DNA of 20,835 nt from WSXY01 sp038325105 (GTDB lineage: Bacteria; Actinomycetota; Coriobacteriia; Anaerosomatales; Anaerosomataceae). The position numbers and the translations under genes are program-made. Of this stretch, positions 15,897 to 20,835 are shown in pieces. The stretch covers positions 1-20,835 of the forward strand of contig JBBQIR010000038.1 of the NCBI GenBank assembly GCA_038325105.1, written 5' to 3'. Each line of letters begins with the position of its first letter. Position 1 is the stretch's first letter. Below the pieces are notes generated by a model, which saw only the letters and a program-made list of their open reading frames with translations, ran no database searches and was not told the origin of the DNA.

Positions 15897-16150
15897 ACTT
15901 GCCTGCGCCTCCCTGTATCTCACCCCGCGGGGCTGCTCAACGTGTATGCCAAAAGCACTTAACCCGGCCGCTCGAGAGTGAATCGGTCGCCAATCTGGTC
16001 CATAGCGCCTCGACGGCGACTCCACACCGGCACTGCGAGTGTATGTATTCTAGTGCCTTTGCCCTCCAGAGGAAACAGCACGAGTATGAGAAACCGTATG
16101 ACATGCGCGGCAACGCGACCCGCAACCGGCGCACGAGTGGGCCTCCCCTG

Positions 16151-16179
16151 CTGAGAACCTGACGGGCTTCAGGTACAAT
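16151..16179 (+). promoter_or_regulatory. Sigma-70-like promoter of the glycan operon
   Basis: CTGAGA (16151-16156) and TACAAT (16174-16179) are spaced by exactly 17 bases and match the -35 and -10 consensus at four and five of six positions. Transcription would begin near 16186. This is the best promoter-like sequence in the region upstream of pglC and faces the glycan genes. Confidence 0.6.
16157..16174. promoter_or_regulatory. Inverted repeat inside the promoter spacer, possible operator
   Basis: ACCTGA-N6-TCAGGT, a perfect 6-bp dyad, fills the spacer between -35 and -10. A protein dimer bound there would block RNA polymerase. No regulator gene for it is in the window, and a dyad of this length can occur by chance. 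Confidence 0.35.
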
Positions 16180-16204
16180 CGGAATACACGGGCGCTCGAA
16201 GAAG

Positions 16205-16363
16205 GTGCGCTTAACGCGAAACGACTTGGAGGAGAACCCGCCTCCCGAAGACTACGACCTGGAGCTGCCTGTCCCCATGAGAATCTCCCGTCGCCACCAG
16301 CGAACCGACGTGCCCGAGGCTTGCGGCTTTGCCTGCACGACCGCCGATGGAGTCCGCGCGTGA
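16205..16363 (+). CDS. Possible 52-residue leader ORF coupled to pglC
   Basis: I do not recognise it. A GTG about 20 bases after the predicted transcription start opens a 52-codon frame (MRLTRNDLEENPPPEDYDLE at the start) that ends in a TGA overlapping the pglC GTG start as GTGA, the same coupling used elsewhere in this window. Third-position G/C is about three quarters, close to the neighbours. The product has an acidic, Pro-rich N-terminal half, a basic centre (MRISRRHQR) and two cysteines (CGFAC). No membrane helix is seen. The ribosome site is weak (GAAGAAG directly before GTG). It may be a real small protein, a leader peptide that couples translation, or chance. Confidence 0.35.
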   Translation: MRLTRNDLEENPPPEDYDLELPVPMRISRRHQRTDVPEACGFACTTADGVRA

Positions 16364-16962
16364 AGCGCGCCTTCGACGTCGTGACCGCGGCCATCGGACT
16401 AGTGGTTCTCGCGCCGCTGATGATACTGGTAGCCCTGGCCGTCCTCGCAACGATGTGGCGACCGGTTCTGTTCGTGCAGGATCGCGCTGGCCTCCACGGA
16501 CGCCTCTTCCGCCTCTACAAGTTCCGGACGATGTCCAACGTCCGAGATGCAGACGGACAGCTGCTACCCGATGCGGACCGGCTCACTCGCGCGGGAATGC
16601 TGCTCAGGGACACGAGCCTCGACGAGCTTCCTCAGCTCTTCAACGTCCTCCGAGGAGAGATGAGCCTGGTGGGACCTCGGCCGCTTCTACCCGAGTACCT
16701 GCCGCTCTATACTGCAGAGCAGGCACGTCGGCACGACGTCCGTCCGGGAATCACGGGGCTATCGCAGGTGGAAGGTCGTAACGCCCTGTCATGGGAGGAG
16801 CGCCTCGGCCTCGACGTCCAATACGTTGACCGTCACTCGCTCTTGATGGATGCGGGCATCATGCTCAAGACCGTCACCGTCGTGTTCAGACACCGAGGAG
16901 TGGCCCACCCTGGATCAGCGACCATGCCCAGGTTCGAGGGCAGCAAGAGCGGAGACTCGTAG
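16360..16962 (+). CDS. pglC: Phosphoglycosyl transferase, PglC-like (initiating sugar-phosphate transferase)
   Basis: This monotopic membrane enzyme transfers a sugar phosphate from a UDP-sugar to undecaprenyl phosphate, starting a glycan. The product is 200 residues, the size of the small PglC form without extra N-terminal membrane domains. A single re-entrant hydrophobic helix (about 7-30, after MKRAFDVV), then FRLYKFRTM, the catalytic Asp88-Glu89 dyad (SLDELPQLFNVL) and SLVGPRP are visible; RPGITGLSQV is typical of the family. The GTG at 16360 is preferred because GGAG lies seven bases upstream and MKRAFD aligns with the usual N-terminus; a TTG at 16321 would only add unconserved residues. 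The gene order suggests that the donor sugar is diacetylbacillosamine, but specificity is not readable from sequence. Confidence 0.9.
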   Translation: MKRAFDVVTAAIGLVVLAPLMILVALAVLATMWRPVLFVQDRAGLHGRLFRLYKFRTMSNVRDADGQLLPDADRLTRAGMLLRDTSLDELPQLFNVLRGEMSLVGPRPLLPEYLPLYTAEQARRHDVRPGITGLSQVEGRNALSWEERLGLDVQYVDRHSLLMDAGIMLKTVTVVFRHRGVAHPGSATMPRFEGSKSGDS

Positions 16963-16968
16963 CATCCG

Positions 16969-17592
16969 ATGCGATTCGTAGTTATAGGCGCGGGCGGCTT
17001 CTCATGCGAAGTCGCGGACATGCTTGCCCTGATGGACCACGAAGTCGTGGCTTTCGTTGATGCCGCGATGGCGCAGACAGTCCATACGCTGACCGGCAAG
17101 CCAGTAGTCAGCTCTCTTGACACTCTTTCCTTCGATGCCGCCGTAGTCGCCATAGGGGACGGCACAGCCAGATCGAAATGTGTCTCACTTCTGGGCGCGG
17201 ACGTGGACTTCCCGACCCTGGTCCACCCCTCGGCATTTGTCAGCCCTTTCGCCACGCTCGGTCCGGGCGTGCTCGTCATGAACAACGCAGTAGTCAGTGC
17301 ACGGGCAAGCGTCGAAATCGGTGCCCTCATCAACGTCGCGGCGTACGTCGCCCACGACTGCGCGGTAGGCGCGTACTCGCACTTGGCCTCGGGGGTCCGG
17401 CTTGGTGGCGCAGCACGAGTTGGGAGCCACTGCTTGTGTGGAACCAACTCGGTTCTCCTGCCCGGCGTGACCATTGGTGATCGGGTAACGTGCGGTGCAG
17501 GTGCTGTGGTCACGACCGATGTCGCATCTGGCAGCACTGTCGCGGGCGTACCAGCCGTGCCTCTCCCCGACAGGACCAGTACAGATGGATGA
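16969..17592 (+). CDS. pglD: Sugar O/N-acetyltransferase, PglD/NeuD-like
   Basis: This 207-residue enzyme has an N-terminal Rossmann-like sugar-nucleotide domain (about 1-85, FVVIGAGGFSCEVADML) and a C-terminal left-handed beta-helix of hexapeptide repeats (about 90-195) that binds acetyl-CoA. The catalytic His129 in VAHDCAVG and a second His138 nine residues on match the arrangement of PglD. PglD acetylates the C4 amino group of UDP-4-amino-sugar to give UDP-N,N'-diacetylbacillosamine. It begins six bases after the pglC stop with only a weak ribosome site (GGAG 14 bases upstream), and its end overlaps the next gene by eight bases. A NeuD-like O-acetyltransferase is the alternative, but the neighbours favour PglD. 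Confidence 0.85.
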   Translation: MRFVVIGAGGFSCEVADMLALMDHEVVAFVDAAMAQTVHTLTGKPVVSSLDTLSFDAAVVAIGDGTARSKCVSLLGADVDFPTLVHPSAFVSPFATLGPGVLVMNNAVVSARASVEIGALINVAAYVAHDCAVGAYSHLASGVRLGGAARVGSHCLCGTNSVLLPGVTIGDRVTCGAGAVVTTDVASGSTVAGVPAVPLPDRTSTDG

Positions 17593-18805
17593 CACCATCC
17601 TCGCGCTCGACGGCGGCGCTCCAGTGCGAACCACGCCGATGCCGCCGTGGCCTCAGTTCGCTCCGGATGAGATTCAGGCCGCGACGGACGTCCTGCGATC
17701 CGGTCGCGTCAACTACTGGACCGGCGACGCCGGACATCGGCTTGAGGTGGCCTTCGCCGAGTTCGTCGGGGTGCCTCACGCGATCGCACTCTCCAACGGC
17801 ACAGTTGCTCTAGAAGCCGCGCTCATCGCACTCGGCCTCCAGCCCGGTGACGAGGTCATCGTCCCCTCTCGGACGTTCGTCGCGACAGCGAACGCGGTGG
17901 TGCTTCACGGTGGCCGCCCCGTATTCGCCGATATCGACCGAGATAGCCAGAACGTCACCGCATCGACCATCGCGGCCGCGATCACATCACGCACCAGGGG
18001 CGTCATCGTCGTACATCTCGGCGGCCGGCCGTGCGAGATGGATCCAATCATGGACCTGGCTCGAAGAAGCGACCTGTTCGTCATCGAGGACTGCGCGCAG
18101 GCCCTTGGGGCCACCTACAGGGGCCGACACGTCGGCACCATCGGCGATATTGGCGCGTTCTCGTTCTGCCAGGACAAGATCATGACCACCGGCGGCGAGG
18201 GTGGCATGCTGGTCACCTCCTCAGAAGCGCTGCGCGATGCGGCCTGGGCCATGAAGGACCATGGCAAGTCCTTCGCCAAGGTGCGCGGTGCGGCACCGCA
18301 TGACAGCACGGCCTTCCGTTGGCTGCACGACACCGTCGGCAGCAACTGGCGGATGACCGAGATGCAGTCGGCAATCGGCCTGGCCGCACTGCCGAAGGTC
18401 GGCGGATGGATATCGCAGCGCACAGGGAACGCTCATGCGATCGCAGACTGCCTGTCGACCTTCTCCGCAATCCGCGTGCCGGACGCACCTGAGCATATGC
18501 GCCATGCCTACTATCGGCTGTATGGGTTCATCGTCCCCGAGAACCTGTCAGACGGATGGGACCGCGATCGAATCGCACGTGCTATCGTGGCGGAGGGGAT
18601 TCCGTGCGGCGTTGGCACGTGTTCCGAGATCTACCTTGAGAGGTCTTTCGACCTTGCGGGGCTCAGCCCCACAAACAGGCTACCCGTCGCGCGCGAACTC
18701 GGTGATACCGCTCTCGCATGGCTAGTACATCCGACCCTTGAGGCGAACGACATACGCGACGTGTGCACAGCCCTCGAACACGTCATGACGAAAGCGACCA
18801 GATGA
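17585..18805 (+). CDS. pglE: DegT/DnrJ/EryC1/StrS-family sugar aminotransferase, PglE-like position
   Basis: This PLP enzyme of 406 residues moves an amino group to a keto-sugar nucleotide. NGTVALEAALIALGLQPGDEVIVPS, the PLP-contact VIEDCAQALGA, the Schiff-base Lys198 in FCQDKIMTTGGEGGM, and NWRMTEMQSAIG are visible. With a PglF product (4-keto-6-deoxy sugar) it would make UDP-4-amino-4,6-dideoxy-GlcNAc. The FCQDKIM sequence around the lysine differs from the form I associate with Campylobacter PglE, so it may be a separate DegT subgroup that fills the same role. The ATG at 17585 lies eight bases inside the acetyltransferase gene, with AGGA ten bases upstream. Its TGA overlaps the dehydratase ATG. 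Confidence 0.85.
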   Translation: MDDTILALDGGAPVRTTPMPPWPQFAPDEIQAATDVLRSGRVNYWTGDAGHRLEVAFAEFVGVPHAIALSNGTVALEAALIALGLQPGDEVIVPSRTFVATANAVVLHGGRPVFADIDRDSQNVTASTIAAAITSRTRGVIVVHLGGRPCEMDPIMDLARRSDLFVIEDCAQALGATYRGRHVGTIGDIGAFSFCQDKIMTTGGEGGMLVTSSEALRDAAWAMKDHGKSFAKVRGAAPHDSTAFRWLHDTVGSNWRMTEMQSAIGLAALPKVGGWISQRTGNAHAIADCLSTFSAIRVPDAPEHMRHAYYRLYGFIVPENLSDGWDRDRIARAIVAEGIPCGVGTCSEIYLERSFDLAGLSPTNRLPVARELGDTALAWLVHPTLEANDIRDVCTALEHVMTKATR

Positions 18806-20664
18806 CCCCGCCGCTCGGTGATTCATACAGGCCCTATTCCAGCCACCCGGCGTGGCTGCAGCAGCTGCTGTACGGGGCGCTGGATGCGCTGATCGTCTTC
18901 GTCTCAGTCTTGCTCGCGTACTGGGCGCGATTCGGCGGCGACGTGCTGCCGGAGTTCCGAGTCAACATCGGGATCGCGTCCGCCGTCGCCATGCTGATGT
19001 TCGTCACGGCGTTCACACTGGTCGGGCTCTACCGGCACATGTGGCGTTACGCCGGCGTGGACACCTACGTACGTCTCGTGGCGAGCATTGCGGCGTGCAC
19101 CGCGATCCTCATCGTCCTGACGTTATCGATCCGAACCAACACCGGAGGGCGCTACGCCCCCCTTGGAGTACTCGCGCTGATGGCGGTGTTCGTTCTGGTT
19201 GGCTCGACCGGCCTGCGAGCATTCGGTCGCTTCAGCGCTTATGTGCAGGCCAGGGCCGCAGCACCGCTCGGCGCAACGCGCGCCCTGGTGGTCGGTGCGG
19301 GCGACGCGGGATTGATCATGTTGCTCGATGTCGAGGTACACCCGGAGTACAGTCTGAAGGTGGTCGGCTTCGTGGATGACGACCCAGCCAAGGTCGGTCG
19401 GGTCCTTCGAGGCGTACCGATCTTCGGGCCGATCGAGACGCTGGCCGAGCATGCCGTGCGTTTGGATGTCGACGAAATCTACGTCGCGATGCCGTCAGCT
19501 ACCATCTCCCAGCGGCGCCGGATCCTCGACGTCTGCGCGGCCTCGAACCTGCCTACACGCATCGCGCCTTCGCTCTCACAGGTCTCCGGTGAATTCGACA
19601 CCCGTACATTCAGGCGCGTCGCAGCCGAGGACCTGCTCGGTCGGGACTCTGTCGCACTCGACTTCAGCCAGGTCGCGCATACCATCACTGACCGTGTGGT
19701 GCTTATCACGGGCGCGGCGGGATCGATCGGCTCCGAGCTCGCCAGACAGGCGCTGCGCTTCGGGCCGCGCCGCCTCGTCTTGCTGGATGTGGACGAGTCG
19801 CGATTGTACGAGACGTACCTCGAGCTTCGCGGAGACAAGCCCAACCGGCCCGTCATGGCGATCTGCAACCTACGCAACGCGGACAAACTCCAGAGCGTCT
19901 TCGCCGAGCACCGCCCGCACCTGGTCATCCACGCAGCGGCGTACAAGCACGTGCCGCTGATGGAGCTCGCCCCCGACGAGGCGGTGCTCACCAACATACT
20001 CGGGACGCTCAATGTCCTCGAGGCGTGTGAGCGGTTCAAGCCCGAGCGGTTCGTTCTCATCTCCACCGACAAGGCCGTCGAACCCACCAACGTCATGGGC
20101 GTTACCAAAGCGGTCGCGGAGAAACTCGCGTTTGCGGCATGCCGAAAGGGCGTTCCGGTGTGCGTGGTCCGCTTCGGGAACGTGCTCGGTAGTCGCGGAA
20201 GCGTGGTGCCCATCTTCGAAACGCGCCTCCGCAACCGCCAACCACTGCAGGTCACACACCCCGATGTCACCCGCTACTTCATGACCATCTCCGAGGCCAG
20301 CCTGCTCGTCTTGCAAGCGCAGGCCCTTAACGCCAACGGCCACCTCTACGTCTTGGACATGGGCGTGCCCGTGAAGATCATCGATCTGGCATCAAAGATG
20401 ATCTCGCTCAGCGGGATCAAGGTCCCCATCGAGTTCATCGGTCTGCGACCCGCCGAGAAGATGCACGAGACGCTCACCACGCGCGCCGAGCGCCTCCTGC
20501 CCACATCTGCTGACAAGGTCATGGCCGTCAACGTGATTCCGAACGATGCGGACGCGCCATTGCGAGCGCTCGTCGACCAGCTGGTCGACGCTGGCACCGA
20601 GCGGTCGATGGGTGAGATCAGGCGTCTGTTGGAGTCAATCATCCCGGACTATCGCCCGCTGTAG
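18802..20664 (+). CDS. pglF: Membrane-anchored nucleotide-sugar 4,6-dehydratase, PglF/WbpM-like
   Basis: This 620-residue enzyme should remove water from UDP-GlcNAc to form the 4-keto-6-deoxy sugar, the first step to diacetylbacillosamine. The N-terminal part (about 20-140) has four membrane helices; then comes a CoA-binding-like Rossmann domain (about 150-270, VVGAGDAG) and a catalytic SDR domain (about 290-580) with NAD motif TGAAGSIG (303-310). In place of the common Tyr-x3-Lys pair it has Met432-x3-Lys436 after STDKAVEPT (Thr422, Asp423), the substitution known for long membrane dehydratases of this family. The long form is PglF/WbpM-like, not the short FlaA1/PseB type. ATGA overlaps the aminotransferase gene. 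It could instead be WbpM-like for another amino sugar. Confidence 0.9.
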   Translation: MTPPLGDSYRPYSSHPAWLQQLLYGALDALIVFVSVLLAYWARFGGDVLPEFRVNIGIASAVAMLMFVTAFTLVGLYRHMWRYAGVDTYVRLVASIAACTAILIVLTLSIRTNTGGRYAPLGVLALMAVFVLVGSTGLRAFGRFSAYVQARAAAPLGATRALVVGAGDAGLIMLLDVEVHPEYSLKVVGFVDDDPAKVGRVLRGVPIFGPIETLAEHAVRLDVDEIYVAMPSATISQRRRILDVCAASNLPTRIAPSLSQVSGEFDTRTFRRVAAEDLLGRDSVALDFSQVAHTITDRVVLITGAAGSIGSELARQALRFGPRRLVLLDVDESRLYETYLELRGDKPNRPVMAICNLRNADKLQSVFAEHRPHLVIHAAAYKHVPLMELAPDEAVLTNILGTLNVLEACERFKPERFVLISTDKAVEPTNVMGVTKAVAEKLAFAACRKGVPVCVVRFGNVLGSRGSVVPIFETRLRNRQPLQVTHPDVTRYFMTISEASLLVLQAQALNANGHLYVLDMGVPVKIIDLASKMISLSGIKVPIEFIGLRPAEKMHETLTTRAERLLPTSADKVMAVNVIPNDADAPLRALVDQLVDAGTERSMGEIRRLLESIIPDYRPL

Positions 20665-20691
20665 CCAGCTCGAGTTTTCCTAACCCGCGTC

Positions 20692-20696
20692 GGAGG
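20692..20696 (+). promoter_or_regulatory. Ribosome site deciding a TTG start at the right edge
   Basis: GGAGG lies four bases before a TTG at 20701 and 28 bases after the pglF stop. It is the best evidence that translation restarts here. Confidence 0.6.
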
Positions 20697-20700
20697 TTGA

Positions 20701-20835
20701 TTGACAGAGTTAGTGCAAAACAATGACGGCGTTCGACGCTGCCAGACTTATTGCAAAGAATCCCTGCTAGATGGACGTTTTCTCCCAGGGGAAAGAGCGG
20801 TATTCGTCGGCTTTCAGCCTCCTTCGCCTGCCTCA
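20701..20835 (+). CDS. Start of an unrecognised gene, cut by the right edge
   Basis: A TTG start with an ideal ribosome site opens a frame that has no stop through the remaining 45 codons. The product begins MTELVQNNDGVRRCQTYCKE and later shows LPGERAVFVGFQPPSP. I do not recognise it, and too little is present to find domains. Third-position G/C is only about 45 percent, much lower than in the genes to the left, so it may have been acquired separately or the frame may be false. It is next in line after the dehydratase in the same direction and could belong to the glycan locus. A second frame from an ATG at 20771 is also open but has no ribosome site. Confidence 0.5.
   Translation, partial: MTELVQNNDGVRRCQTYCKESLLDGRFLPGERAVFVGFQPPSPAS

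Larger units (their letters stand above)
15897..16204. other. Divergent control region between guaB3 and the glycan genes
   Basis: No protein-coding gene is supported here. Toward guaB3 (minus strand) there is the GGGAGG ribosome site, a CCCCGCGGGG palindrome (15924-15933), and a -10-like TAGAAT (plus 16046-16051) without a clear -35. A loose inverted repeat GGCACT...AGTGCC (about 16029-16057) surrounds it. Toward the glycan genes there is the promoter listed separately. Confidence 0.45.

Noticed and set aside
15897..16025. N-terminal extension of guaB3 up to 16025
   Set aside because: The added residues have no similarity to the family, whereas the ATG at 15896 starts the typical GuaB3 N-terminus and has a GGGAGG upstream.
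16029..16057. GGCACT...AGTGCC inverted repeat upstream of guaB3 as an operator
   Set aside because: Six-base arms with a 17-base loop are expected by chance and no promoter could be firmly placed around it.
16321..16359. TTG start for pglC at 16321
   Set aside because: The added 13 residues are not family-like; the GTG at 16360 has GGAG at good distance and starts with the expected MKRAFD.
20771..20835. A second open frame from an ATG at 20771 to the edge
   Set aside because: It has no ribosome site and competes with the TTG frame at 20701, which has an ideal one. Only more sequence could reverse this.

Overview
The window is one contiguous stretch of a high-GC bacterial chromosome (strong G/C preference at third codon positions, many GTG starts, one-to-four-base gene overlaps). 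The gene content points to an actinobacterium, perhaps an environmental relative of the Coriobacteriia: a GuaB3-type IMP dehydrogenase-related protein, a family II pyrophosphatase with inserted CBS-DRTGG domains, a PcrA helicase with a Gly/Arg-rich C-terminal linker, and a PstSCAB system. This placement is an inference from family distribution, not from a marker gene. I saw no tRNA, rRNA, CRISPR array, insertion sequence or phage gene.

Layout. (1) 1-635, minus: 5' part of an aldo/keto reductase gene that runs off the left edge. (2) 870-4437, minus: pstS-pstC-pstA-pstB, the high-affinity phosphate ABC importer, closed by a GC-rich hairpin at 819-850. No phoU follows. (3) 4438-4639: divergent control region with three hexamers on an exact 11-bp period that look like PhoP boxes. 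(4) 4640-7107, plus: an OmpR-type response regulator and a PhoR-like sensor kinase, overlapping by ATGA. (5) 7104-15896, minus: a housekeeping run which, in transcription order, is guaB3, guaA, (weak terminator), aroQ-type chorismate mutase, DAHP synthase, a 75-residue zinc-ribbon protein, pcrA, CBS-type pyrophosphatase and a PAP2 phosphatase. The PAP2 and sensor-kinase genes converge and share a palindromic CTAG as their two stop codons. (6) 15897-16359: divergent control region with a good plus-strand promoter whose spacer holds an inverted repeat, followed by a possible 52-codon leader ORF. (7) 16360-20664, plus: four tightly coupled genes, pglC-pglD-pglE-pglF-like. (8) 20701 to the end, plus: the start of a further gene with TTG start, ideal ribosome site and unusually AT-rich third positions.

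How the parts work together. The pst/pho block is a sensing and uptake unit for phosphate starvation; the box arrangement suggests that PhoP controls both its own gene and pstS. The guaB3-guaA pair belongs to the IMP/XMP to GMP branch, and the mutase/DAHP synthase pair controls flux into and out of the shikimate pathway. The last block encodes every activity needed to turn UDP-GlcNAc into UDP-N,N'-diacetylbacillosamine (4,6-dehydratase, aminotransferase, acetyltransferase) and to load that phosphosugar onto undecaprenyl phosphate (small phosphoglycosyl transferase). It is therefore the initiating module of a surface glycan or protein-glycosylation pathway, whose later genes probably lie to the right of the window. 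The possible leader ORF, the inverted repeat in the promoter and the compositionally odd gene at the right edge are the parts most worth following up.
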